Positions 34,180-41,883 of a stretch of DNA of 64,000 nt are shown piece by piece. Below the pieces are notes generated by a model. The model saw only the letters and a program-made list of their open reading frames with translations. It was not told where the DNA came from and searched no databases. The first letter of the stretch is position 1; each line of letters starts with the position of its first letter. This stretch comes from CAYILR01 sp964364175. GTDB lineage: Bacteria > Bdellovibrionota > UBA1018. The stretch is from the NCBI GenBank assembly GCA_964364175.1, contig CAYILR010000015.1, positions 16,887 to 80,886 of the forward strand. The letters run 5' to 3'. The position numbers were made by a program, and so were the translations under genes.

Positions 34180-35622
34180 ATGGTGCTGCGAACTCGGACT
34201 GAGATCCTCTCGTCCATCAAGACCACGCTCAACACGTTGAGCCCTCAGCTTCGTATCGATGCAGCCAAGGGTCCGTTCTTCTATTTGGCCGGGCAGGCTG
34301 TCGCCCAGCCTCTTGCGGATGCCTCTGGGGATGTCGAGCGTGTGGCTCTACTGTCGACGCTCCAGTTCCCGACGGTGGCAACGGACCAAGAAGCCTTGGC
34401 CTTGGCCCGTGCCTTCGGCCTCACGTTGGGGGACGGAGGGTTCGCGCGCGGCATCGCCTACGTGTTCACGACTCGGCCGCCGAGTGGCTCTGATAGCTTC
34501 AACATCTCCGAAGGAGACACGTTCTCGACAGCGGCTTCTGGTGGGCAGGTGTTTGAGGCTCTGGAGGACCGCTCCCTTACAGCCACGAACTCGGCGGTCT
34601 TCTACAACCCCTCCACGCGGCGCTACGAGGTCCCTGTGCTCGTCCAGGCCGTGTCCGCGGGTGAGGGCGGCAACATCGCGGCTCGGACGCTCACGACCAT
34701 CGTAGGCGGCGCCGCGGACTTCTCCGGGGCCACCAACCTCATAGCTTTCACCGGAGGTACCGAGGCCCAGAGCATAGGAGCGTTGTACGAGCGTGTTCAG
34801 CAGCGATTGCTTGGTCTCGACAACTTCTCACGCGGTGGCTTGCTCTCGCGTGTCCAGAACGTCGACGTTGATCGCATCTTGGCCACTGCACTCACGTATT
34901 CTACTGAGTACCCGCATCTGTTCTATCGCTTGCCCGACACCCAGTCCATCGACGTTTGGGTCTACAACACCATCCAGGACACGCTGACCACGGACACCTT
35001 CACGGCCAGCGCGGCTCAGACCCAGTTCATCCTCACGAAGAAGCCAGCCATCTACCTGGCCTCCGTGTTCGTAAACGGCGCTTCTGCCACGGCGACGTTG
35101 GTGTATGACGACAGCCTGGCTCTCGGGCGATCGACACAGGAGAACAGCTACGTCTCCCTGGCCGTGGCGGCAACCGTGGGTGACATTGTGGACATCACCT
35201 ACGGCTACGATGGGGTGCTCGACACCGTGCAGGCCGAGATCGATGGCTACTTGCAAGCTGACACAGGTGCTTTGTTCGCCACCGACGTCCTGGTCCGCTA
35301 TTCCAAGCTGACGCCCGTGACCGTCACAGTGACGGGTACCGTGCTCGGCACCTTCGACCCCACGACGGTGGAGACCGAGGTTGCGACCGCAGTGGGCAAC
35401 TACATCAGCAATGGTATGTCGGACGCGCCGCTGCTTGGTGGTTCGAGAAGCCCGGCTGAGCTTCGAGACTACATCCGGTCAACGGTGCCTGGGATCTCCG
35501 GCCTTAGTATCCCGATCTTCTGTCGCAAGACCGTGACACCGCTGGTGGAGAACATCGACATACCCCGCAACGCGCGCATCACGTTCGAGGACTCCGAGGA
35601 CCTGGTCGTCAACTTCACCTAA
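34180..35622 (+). CDS. baseplate J-like protein
   Basis: 480 residues. The pattern of baseplate_J proteins is clear: an N-terminal helical segment, GSDSFNISEGDTFSTAASGG with alternating strands, VPVLVQAVSAGEGGNIAART, then SIGALYERVQQRLL, and a C-terminal domain with RDYIRSTVPGISGLSI. In P2 and T4-like phages this protein (gpJ/gp6) forms the wedge ring of the baseplate and links the hub to the fibres. It is the last gene of the plus-strand tail operon; the next gene faces it, 8 nt away. Confidence 0.9.
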   Translation: MVLRTRTEILSSIKTTLNTLSPQLRIDAAKGPFFYLAGQAVAQPLADASGDVERVALLSTLQFPTVATDQEALALARAFGLTLGDGGFARGIAYVFTTRPPSGSDSFNISEGDTFSTAASGGQVFEALEDRSLTATNSAVFYNPSTRRYEVPVLVQAVSAGEGGNIAARTLTTIVGGAADFSGATNLIAFTGGTEAQSIGALYERVQQRLLGLDNFSRGGLLSRVQNVDVDRILATALTYSTEYPHLFYRLPDTQSIDVWVYNTIQDTLTTDTFTASAAQTQFILTKKPAIYLASVFVNGASATATLVYDDSLALGRSTQENSYVSLAVAATVGDIVDITYGYDGVLDTVQAEIDGYLQADTGALFATDVLVRYSKLTPVTVTVTGTVLGTFDPTTVETEVATAVGNYISNGMSDAPLLGGSRSPAELRDYIRSTVPGISGLSIPIFCRKTVTPLVENIDIPRNARITFEDSEDLVVNFT

Positions 35623-35630
35623 AGAAAAGA

Positions 35631-36245
35631 TCAGAAGGCGCTGTAGAGCGCGTCGCGGGCTTCCTTGCCCCACTTGCTCTCAGCCTGCTTGAGAAGGTCA
35701 TCTCGAATGACCTGGCGGATCTTGTCCGCGCCGGGAGGCGCTTCGCCAAAGGCACCTTGAAGCTCGATCAGACCAGCAATGCCCCGCTGCCACTTCCGAT
35801 TTGGGAGCTTGGAGGCTAGGCTGTGTAGACCCGAGTTGTGGTCGTTTTCCTGCGTGAACTGTGCAATGTCACTGACGAGCTTGGCAACCCCTTCCGGCAT
35901 GGTGCTGTCAGCAGCCTGGAGCTTGGCGGCAGCAGCGCGGAGGGAGGTGGCGACGGTCTTGCGGGTCTTTTGGTCCATGGTGGCCTCAAAGGAGGATGCG
36001 ACCGATGCCTTCCTCACGCCTTCGAGTGAGGCGATGAGGTCGTCCAGCGGTTGCAGATCGATCTTCTTGCCGGCTGCGATGAGCAGCCGCAGGCCGTCGA
36101 TCTTCTTGGGGTCCAAGTCTTCCCAACCGTGGACCCGGAGGTCATGGAGGACTTCCTTGTAGATGTCCTCGATGTCGATCGGCGGCGTCAAGTTCTCCCT
36201 GAACCATTTGTAGAGCCCGAGGCGCTCTTTCTTGCTCTTGGCCAT
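35631..36245 (-). CDS. probable virion-associated protein carrying an internal LRAAAxxL motif
   Basis: 204 residues, helical, no known family. Residue 90 is a Met followed by DQKTRKTVATSLRAAAAKL, the same motif that begins the proteins at 41884-42477 and 47969-50251. The codon for Met90 (35976-35978) has GAGG 5 nt upstream, so a second product of 115 residues could start there. The whole could also be a fusion of two small proteins. It converges with the baseplate J gene. Confidence 0.65.
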   Translation of the reverse strand: MAKSKKERLGLYKWFRENLTPPIDIEDIYKEVLHDLRVHGWEDLDPKKIDGLRLLIAAGKKIDLQPLDDLIASLEGVRKASVASSFEATMDQKTRKTVATSLRAAAAKLQAADSTMPEGVAKLVSDIAQFTQENDHNSGLHSLASKLPNRKWQRGIAGLIELQGAFGEAPPGADKIRQVIRDDLLKQAESKWGKEARDALYSAF

Positions 36246-36297
36246 AGTTGGTCCTGTCGGTCCTCAGTGAGAGAGTGTGCCTAACCTAAAAAAAGAA

Positions 36298-36423
36298 TAC
36301 CGGGGGCGGGACTCGAACCCACACGATCGCTTCTGCGTCCGTTGGCCTTCCGGCGCAGCCGGCTTCGCTTCACTTTGGCCGTTTGCAACCAGCCTCTCGT
36401 TCCGCTCAGCTTCACGACCCGGT
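36298..36423 (-). tRNA. divergent tRNA-like RNA, possible Cys (GCA) type
   Basis: The 3' half is clear: a T arm GTGGG-TTCGAGT-CCCGC, an acceptor strand CCCCGGT and discriminator A, with no encoded CCA, followed by TTCTTTTTTT as in a terminator. The 5' end ACCGGGT pairs with the acceptor strand at 6 of 7 positions. An anticodon-like stem GGCTG/CGGCC encloses GTTGCAAA, an 8-nt loop containing GCA. About 50 nt, with a strong CCGGC/GCCGG hairpin, then separate it from the T arm. It is not a canonical tRNA: possible readings are a tRNA with an insert, a degraded tRNA, or another tRNA-ended RNA. Confidence 0.4.
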
Positions 36424-36568
36424 GCCCTCAGTTCCGGCCGCTAAGCCGGCGAATTGCACCGATGTCTACCGTTCCATCACCCCGGCGTATTCAGTAGTCC
36501 AGGCCAGCTTCCTTTCGCTCCCACATCGCCTCGCTCGCCAACTCCATCTCCAAGCCGCACGAGAACCC
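36424..36568. other. structured spacer upstream of the tRNA-like RNA
   Basis: On the minus strand GGTGC (36456-36460) and GCACC (36421-36425) enclose a CCGG-rich inner hairpin. The ACC of the right arm is also the start of the tRNA-like acceptor stem, so the two structures exclude each other. No gene is seen here. Confidence 0.4.
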
Positions 36569-36964
36569 CTAGGCGCGGGCCGACACCTCGCGTGCCTCGT
36601 ACTCCGCGCGCTCGGTCACGCGCTCGACCGCGTCCACGAAGTCCTGGGGCGTGCTCCCCGTGCGCTCGCGCTTCACCGCCGCCTGGACCGCCGCCTTGTC
36701 GCCCGCTGCCAGAACCAGGGCGAGGTTGGCGAAGTACAGGAAGGCCCCGCGGAGGTTCGCCAGCTTGTGCGCCGCGAAGTCGAAGTCCGAGGGCTCCTCC
36801 ATCTCGCTCTCCGGGTCAGGCATCCCGACGCCGTGCTGTGGGCAGCGGTGCCAGGTGTCGAAGTCCGAGAGCAGGAAGCCACGACCACCACAGGGGCACT
36901 TCGACGGATTCACCTCGGCCCAGCGTCCACTGCAAAGCTCGCGGTACTCGTTTGCCATCGACAT
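36569..36964 (-). CDS. hypothetical protein with Cys/His cluster
   Basis: 131 residues. CPCGGRGF followed by WHRCPQHG suggests a small zinc site in the N-terminal third; the remainder is helical and Ala/Glu-rich. AGGAG lies 7 nt before the ATG at 36964 and a strong promoter lies 37 nt further upstream. The tRNA-like RNA lies downstream and may be co-transcribed. Function unknown. Confidence 0.7.
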   Translation of the reverse strand: MSMANEYRELCSGRWAEVNPSKCPCGGRGFLLSDFDTWHRCPQHGVGMPDPESEMEEPSDFDFAAHKLANLRGAFLYFANLALVLAAGDKAAVQAAVKRERTGSTPQDFVDAVERVTERAEYEAREVSARA

Positions 36965-37000
36965 TTCGTACTCCTGTCAGCGGGTTTCCGCCGTTCACAC

Positions 37001-37028
37001 ATCATAGACAGGCCCTCGAAACCGTCAA
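37001..37028 (-). promoter_or_regulatory. sigma70-type promoter
   Basis: Minus strand TTGACG (37023-37028), 16-nt spacer, TATGAT (37001-37006), upstream of the gene at 36569-36964. The same two boxes occur at 61607-61635 with a 17-nt spacer. Confidence 0.65.
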
Positions 37029-37119
37029 TCTCCCTTGGCAAGTCAGGCATAAACCGTAGAGATCCGGGTAGTTAGCCGCGTGCCGTTGTCACATTCAGGT
37101 ACGCCTGTGTAGGCAAAGT

Positions 37120-37206
37120 TCAGCGGTTCCAGTACGCCTTGGGGTCGAGGCCCAGGTCGTGCCGGAGCCAGAACAGGTTGCCGGGCGCCAAGGCGTGACA
37201 CCAGGC
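37120..37206 (-). pseudogene. in-frame coding remnant after the HNH stop
   Basis: Immediately after the HNH stop codon the same frame stays open for 28 codons, including APGNLFWLRHDLGLDPKAYW, and ends NR-stop just as the HNH protein does. It looks like protein-coding sequence but has no start codon with a ribosome-binding site. It may be the tail of a gene interrupted by the HNH element, or a readthrough extension. Confidence 0.3.
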
Positions 37207-37992
37207 TCAGCGGTTCGACCGCCTTTTGTCTGTTCTATCAATATGGTGCTGCCGACACACTACTTCACATTTGGCTATTTCTGCGCAGATTTTAACCCTG
37301 CTGTACGAGAGCATACAGGACACAGCCATGACTTTTTCGCCTATGACGTGGTCGAATTCTAGAGCGTCAGTAGCCCCACACTCAATGCACTTAACTTTAT
37401 GTGATGTAATAAATGCCTTATTGGCTTCTCGTCGCTTTATACTTCGTATTTCACTACATTGTTTACAACAATGAAGACGGCCATTTTTTGACCCATGACC
37501 TTTCCCAGATTTACTGAAAAAGCATAGATCTTTTGTTTGGCCACAAGAGCCAGTGCAACGTGCGTATAGACCTGTCGCCGCCTCAATTCCAGCAGGCCGA
37601 CCGCGCCGGACCCGCCCAGTCGCGATGTCGTCTTGTGTTTTAATTAGATGGCATGTTCGACATAAAAGATGGCATTTGAGAGCTTCCGCGACAATACTCT
37701 CACGACTCCTAGTCGCTGCCTTTGTGTTAACGCCGAAGCGCCTGGTTGTTGGATCTATATGATCGAATTCCAATGCTTTCGTAAGCCCACATTGCGCGCA
37801 GCGGCCACCAGCAGCTTCACGCATAGCGGTCAATTCCTGACGAAAAGCAGCATATCGGATGCGGCCGATACGACTGTTTTGTCGATTTAGACAGTCCCTA
37901 CACTGCGTCTGCTTCCCATCTGCGCGGCTGGAGTTATTCTGAAACGATGCCAAGGGGAGATCTCGACTACACGCGCCGCAATGCTTGACCAT
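37207..37992 (-). CDS. double HNH endonuclease (two zinc-ribbon/HNH units)
   Basis: 261 residues built from two similar halves. Half one: CGAC...CRDC ribbon (6-34), then CAQCG...ALEFDHIDP...CRTCH (65-115). Half two: CTGSCG...CKQC ribbon (146-179), then CIECG...ALEFDHVIG...CRQHH (202-250). Each HNH half has the EFDH core and cysteine pairs of HNH/McrA-type nucleases. Such free-standing genes are often homing endonucleases. The DNA is clearly richer in A/T than its surroundings, a sign of recent acquisition. The ATG at 37992 has no obvious ribosome-binding site. Confidence 0.8.
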   Translation of the reverse strand: MVKHCGACSRDLPLASFQNNSSRADGKQTQCRDCLNRQNSRIGRIRYAAFRQELTAMREAAGGRCAQCGLTKALEFDHIDPTTRRFGVNTKAATRSRESIVAEALKCHLLCRTCHLIKTQDDIATGRVRRGRPAGIEAATGLYARCTGSCGQTKDLCFFSKSGKGHGSKNGRLHCCKQCSEIRSIKRREANKAFITSHKVKCIECGATDALEFDHVIGEKVMAVSCMLSYSRVKICAEIAKCEVVCRQHHIDRTDKRRSNR

Positions 37993-38040
37993 GCCGTAGT
38001 ATACGACTCTGTCAATGCAAAATCTACTCCAACGCAGCCG

Positions 38041-38085
38041 CAGATCTGGGAAAGAAAAAAACGCAACAACCGGCCAGATCTGGCC
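38041..38085. promoter_or_regulatory. paired CAGATCTG palindromes (operator-like)
   Basis: CAGATCTG occurs at 38041-38048 and again at 38075-38082, the second inside a perfect 14-bp palindrome GGCCAGATCTGGCC (38072-38085). Their centres are 34 bp apart, about three helical turns, between the divergent HNH and zinc-ribbon genes. This is the expected look of a repressor binding site, but no repressor is identified. Confidence 0.35.
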
Positions 38086-38109
38086 CCCTCATAGATGGAG
38101 GGTCACACC

Positions 38110-38349
38110 ATGCTCTGTCCTGAATGCGGTTAGTCTGGTGCTCGGCTGGAACGCCGACACCTTGAGTGTTTCATGTGCGGCTTCAGGGCGAAGCAAAGAC
38201 CGAGGAAGGCCAGGTGCGCGAAGGCACCACAACCGAAGCTTCGGCTTCTAGTTTTCAACGACTTCTACGACGTCGATGGCAGCTTCGCGAAGCGGTGGGG
38301 TCTCAGCCAGGAGGCTCTCGATGAGTTGAAGAACTTGACAGACACTTGA
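38110..38349 (+). pseudogene. small zinc-ribbon gene with in-frame amber codon
   Basis: An ATG with GGAGGG 7 nt upstream opens MLCPECG, then a TAG at 38131-38133, and the same frame continues for 71 codons: SGARLERRHLECFMCGF and onward to DELKNLTDT and a TGA at 38347. CPEC before the stop and CFMC after it form one zinc ribbon, and the 3' part ends in a helix-turn-helix-like segment (FAKRWGLSQEALDEL). Either the gene is broken, the TAG is read through, or the base is a sequencing error. TAG is used as a normal stop elsewhere in the window. Confidence 0.55.
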
Positions 38350-38374
38350 CAGCCATGATCCCGATGCCTATCTT
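38346..38374 (+). promoter_or_regulatory. sigma70-type promoter for the 38539-39441 gene
   Basis: Perfect TTGACA (38346-38351), 17-nt spacer, TATCTT (38369-38374), overlapping the stop codon of the zinc-ribbon frame. It leaves a leader of about 160 nt before the start at 38539. Confidence 0.55.
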
Positions 38375-38538
38375 GGCCGTTCCCACGGGTTCGCTCGTGG
38401 CGTTCGCAGGAGAGTCCGATGACAAATAGTTCGCCCCTCATAGGCAACTAGCGCCTCCGTGCTCAAAAGCGCGGGTCTGTGCTCTCATGGTGAGGGCGCG
38501 GTCCTGTCGCGGCATGGAGGAGGTCATCGGAGTCCTCC
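38375..38538 (+). promoter_or_regulatory. structured leader with a 10-codon upstream frame
   Basis: AGGAG followed by ATG opens a 10-codon frame (38419-38451, MTNSSPLIGN). Downstream, CATGGAGGA (38513-38521) pairs with TCCTCCATG (38533-38541), a 9-bp stem that buries the start codon of the next gene. The layout suggests translational control; the short frame may be chance. Confidence 0.35.
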
Positions 38539-39441
38539 ATGCGTTCTGACATGGTTCAGGTCATCACCGAACGCGGTCGGTCTGGTCGTGCGGGTGCCGT
38601 CCTCCTCACCCGCCGTAACCGTCGCCGCTTCAACGACTCCCGGTCCTTCGATGAGGCGCCGAGCCACGGCCCGATGAGCGACATATCCTCTTGGTATACC
38701 AAAGCGGAGGGTTGGAGCCTTCGTCCTCTCAAGCGCTTCATCGCCGCGAACGTCGGTCGGTGCTGGGATGACGTCTACTCGGAGTTACGGGCCTCCCTTC
38801 ACGGGAAGGCATCCTACCTCGTTCTTCGGTACCTTCACTGGGTTGTGGAGCGTAAGGCCGTTCTCAACAAGGACGGCGTTGCTTGCTACGCCTTCTCGTG
38901 GAGATCGCGCGACGAGCTTTGCCCGATCAATGCGTCGTCATTCTACGTCCATCCCGAGACTGGGGTCCTCAGCCGCGGTTCGGTGAACGTCAAACCTCGC
39001 AGAAAGGAGCCCCGGATCCGGGACTACGAAGCTCGCTCGGCGAGCCAGAGCACCTTTGAGGCCGTGGGTATCATCCGCGGTGACGTCTACATCAAGGACG
39101 CCGGCATCTGGTACGCCGCCGACATGCGCCCGCTCCCCGAGGACATCGGCTGGGGCCGACCCGTGCGCCGGACGCGCCAAGAGCGCCGCTACGGGCCGAT
39201 CAAGGGCGTGTTGGTGGTGGAGACGCCCTACCTCGACGCAGGCCCTCTGGACGTGCTCCTGGGCCGCAAGGTGGGCTATGTCCAGGCGAGCCGGTTCGTG
39301 GCTGGTGACCTCACCAAGTACATCCTCAACGACGTCCAGCGCTACTACGGCCGCCTCGACCGCTACTGCGCCGGCAAAGGCCACCAACTCGACACCCGGA
39401 CCCTCCGTCGTCTCGGGCTCAAGAACGAGCCGATGTCCTGA
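38539..39441 (+). CDS. hypothetical protein, 300 aa
   Basis: 300 residues, basic, not recognised. The first ~50 residues are Arg/Ser-rich. A globular part follows with YLVLRYLHWVVERKAVLNKD and YYGRLDRYCAGKGHQLDTRT near the C-terminus. The ATG is enclosed in a 9-bp inverted repeat. It is transcribed opposite to its neighbours from its own promoter and overlaps the convergent gene at 39419 by 23 nt, so it may be an independently acquired unit. Confidence 0.65.
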   Translation: MRSDMVQVITERGRSGRAGAVLLTRRNRRRFNDSRSFDEAPSHGPMSDISSWYTKAEGWSLRPLKRFIAANVGRCWDDVYSELRASLHGKASYLVLRYLHWVVERKAVLNKDGVACYAFSWRSRDELCPINASSFYVHPETGVLSRGSVNVKPRRKEPRIRDYEARSASQSTFEAVGIIRGDVYIKDAGIWYAADMRPLPEDIGWGRPVRRTRQERRYGPIKGVLVVETPYLDAGPLDVLLGRKVGYVQASRFVAGDLTKYILNDVQRYYGRLDRYCAGKGHQLDTRTLRRLGLKNEPMS

Positions 39442-39619
39442 TGCTGGAGGACTCTGCCTTCTCGCGTCGTTCAAGCTTCCGGCCGAGCTTGCAAAACCAA
39501 CACGGGACACACTCTGTCTTGGTCTGGTCGAAGTCGTGGCTGACGGTGAGGTAGCCGTGATCTCGACACTCAGAACAAATCGGCTTTCGCGTTGTAGCCA
39601 CGGGCGGTTTGGTGATCAT
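39419..39619 (-). CDS. small zinc-binding protein
   Basis: 66 residues. CSEC and CVPCWFC, separated by about 18 residues, form a probable zinc site; the C-terminus is basic and Ser-rich. The ATG at 39619 lacks a clear ribosome-binding site, which lowers confidence in the exact start. It lies 31 nt after the zincin gene and overlaps the convergent gene at its end. Confidence 0.5.
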   Translation of the reverse strand: MITKPPVATTRKPICSECRDHGYLTVSHDFDQTKTECVPCWFCKLGRKLERREKAESSSIRTSARS

Positions 39620-39650
39620 GCAGGAGACATAGCTACAAACGCCCGGCAGG

Positions 39651-41849
39651 TCAACCCGAACCTCGTCGGTGCTGGGCTTTGTACTGGCGCCATGCCTGTT
39701 CGACTTGCTCGACGGTCCAAGGTGCTGGCCCCAGGGCGAGGACACTACGACCTGAAACCGAGCCACTGATGGAGCCACCGACACCTCCGCCAGGTTTCTT
39801 GGGCAGCCAGCAAACTTCGCTACAAAACGCCTTACCCGCCTTCGACATTGCCATCGGAGCGCTGCACTTCCCACAGCGTTCGACCTCGTTCGCGCGCTTG
39901 TAGGCGTCTCGTGCGCGCTCGACGGTGCGCTCCACGATGTCATCGATGTCGCCCGTGCGATGAACCCGGCACTCCGAACCCAGGTCGTACTGCCGAGCTT
40001 CTGGGTTCTCGGTTCCAGTCTGCTTCGCCTTGTTCTTGTAGATGAGGCAGACACGGATGGCATCCGCGCCTTTCGAGCGCACAGACCCGCCTTGGGTGAT
40101 GGAGGTGAAGACCTGGACCTCAAGGCCAGGGTCCTTCCGATGCTGGAAGACCCAGACCTCCTCCTTACCCTTCCAACCGCCGCCGTATTGGCGCCCAGGA
40201 TCGAGGGTACGGTCCGTCGAGAGCTTGAAGCCCGCAGCCCCGAGCTTCGCCTTCATCTTGTTCGCAAGCTCCTCACGATGAGCCGGGTTCTCGGGGTCGT
40301 ACTTCACGCCCGCCGACAACACGAGGCAGCCATCGAGGCGGGCCGCGGTAGCGCGGAGGGTTCGAGCTACCGCTTTTCGATCAACCGGCATGGCTTTCCT
40401 CTCATCAACACGCTGCTTCAGCTTCTCACGCAAAGCCGTGGCCTTCCACCTTGGAGACTTGGTCTTCTCGACCAGGATCTTCCATCCCTCGGCGACGGCT
40501 CGCTTCCATAGCCGCTGGTCGTGCTTCTTCAGCACCGTATAGAACAACGCTGGCTCGACGCCTTTGGCCAAGGCTGCGTCGTGCGGCAGACCGACCCACG
40601 CTTTCCACTTGTGCATCGTTGGGCTGTCGGGGCCGGGGACCCAGACGTCGGGGGCGTGGCCGTACTGGATGAAACGGTTGACCCAGGTGGTGATCTGGGG
40701 GAAGAACTCGATGGGGTCGAGGTAGTAGCGCTCTTTCTCGGTGGCCTTGCGGTAGGCGGCCTTCTCGGCGGCGTTGCCCTCGCGTTTCGGGATCGCATGA
40801 CGAGGACCGAAAGGTGTGCCCGCACGCTCAGCGCTCTTGGGCTGCGGCACGATCGTGGTCGGCGTGAGCTTGCCTTCTTTGGCGAGGCGGTCACGAGCCC
40901 GGAGCTTCAGGCTGTCCCTGATGATCCATTGGATTAAGTGTTGAGCCTCGTGTTCGATGGTGGTTCGGATCCTGGACTTCAGCCCACGAAACTGCGCCTC
41001 CGTCATCGCTTCCATGGTCTGCGGCGCCACCAGTTCGATGGTCTTGTCCGTGGAGTTCCACCGGCCGCCAAACGAGCGGTTACGCTTGCTGATCATCAAG
41101 ATGACGTCGAGCTTCTTGTAGCCGTCCTTCGTGGCGTCGAGCGGGTAGCTCTTGGGCAAGTCCGAGACGTCGATGGGCATCGACCACTCACGACGGATGG
41201 ACTTCGCCGGCTTGGCTCCGAAGCTCTTGTAGAAGGCGGAGAGCTTCTCCAGAGCCTCCAGTTCTTCTTGGAACCTCTTGACCGAGCGCTCACGAATCTC
41301 GATGGTCTGTGGGCTCGTAGCTGGAAGCTTGCGACGCTCCAAAGATTCCACGGCTCGAAGGTGCTGCCACACGTCGTGGCCGGCTTTGTCGATGGTTGTG
41401 CCCCCGACGTCACCGCGTACCTTGACTTCAAGGAGCATCCGCCAGATCAGGTTCAACCATGAGGTGCTGAGATCTTCGAGGCTCTTGAGGCTTCGGATTT
41501 TGGGAAGGACGTCGCCTTGGGCGAAATCACCGAACGTGATGGGATCCGGACCCCGCCAGCCCTTCGTCGCCCTATCGAACCACTCCTCCAACTGATCGTG
41601 GTCTTCGTCCTGCATCTGGCCGGCGAGGTTACGCAGGGCCGTCATGACAGGTGACGAGAGCTTCGGAGGCTTGAGCTTGGTCTCCGCTGTCGGCATGGCC
41701 GAGGCGAGGTTTTCCTGGAGCTTCTCCATCTGCTGTCGGATCAACGACAAGTTCCAAGCGGCAAGCTCCTTCTCGACGCGCGCCGTGATCTCGTCCGCCA
41801 TCTTCGCGGGATAGGCGATGATGCCCGCTGAGAGGGTGGACGCAGTCAT
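39651..41849 (-). CDS. large zincin-like metalloprotease protein, probable fusion
   Basis: 732 residues. Residues 296-308 (RTTIEHEAQHLIQ) contain HExxH, and YYLDPIEF at 375-382 offers a glutamate 77 residues later as third ligand, as in gluzincins. The N-terminal 280 residues are helical. At Met487 a new unit begins (MPVDRKAVARTLRATAARL), with AGAGGA 5-9 nt before its ATG at 40391; that unit has an alpha/beta domain, then CGKC...CSEVC and a Gly-rich tail. The motif at Met487 also starts other virion-type proteins. The gene may encode two products or a processed precursor. The protease activity is inferred from motifs only. Confidence 0.7.
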   Translation of the reverse strand: MTASTLSAGIIAYPAKMADEITARVEKELAAWNLSLIRQQMEKLQENLASAMPTAETKLKPPKLSSPVMTALRNLAGQMQDEDHDQLEEWFDRATKGWRGPDPITFGDFAQGDVLPKIRSLKSLEDLSTSWLNLIWRMLLEVKVRGDVGGTTIDKAGHDVWQHLRAVESLERRKLPATSPQTIEIRERSVKRFQEELEALEKLSAFYKSFGAKPAKSIRREWSMPIDVSDLPKSYPLDATKDGYKKLDVILMISKRNRSFGGRWNSTDKTIELVAPQTMEAMTEAQFRGLKSRIRTTIEHEAQHLIQWIIRDSLKLRARDRLAKEGKLTPTTIVPQPKSAERAGTPFGPRHAIPKREGNAAEKAAYRKATEKERYYLDPIEFFPQITTWVNRFIQYGHAPDVWVPGPDSPTMHKWKAWVGLPHDAALAKGVEPALFYTVLKKHDQRLWKRAVAEGWKILVEKTKSPRWKATALREKLKQRVDERKAMPVDRKAVARTLRATAARLDGCLVLSAGVKYDPENPAHREELANKMKAKLGAAGFKLSTDRTLDPGRQYGGGWKGKEEVWVFQHRKDPGLEVQVFTSITQGGSVRSKGADAIRVCLIYKNKAKQTGTENPEARQYDLGSECRVHRTGDIDDIVERTVERARDAYKRANEVERCGKCSAPMAMSKAGKAFCSEVCWLPKKPGGGVGGSISGSVSGRSVLALGPAPWTVEQVEQAWRQYKAQHRRGSG

Positions 41850-41883
41850 GTATCACTTCTCTGCATGGTCATGGTGATAAGTC

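Noticed and set aside
36298..36423. The tRNA-like RNA as amber suppressor for the 38110 gene
   Set aside because: The only anticodon-like triplet in the loop is GCA; no CUA is present.
38131..38133. TAG recoded as a sense codon throughout the phage
   Set aside because: TAG is the stop of the capsid gene (61662), the 3592, 6030 and 24443 genes and the 56423 gene, and no other gene contains in-frame TAGs.
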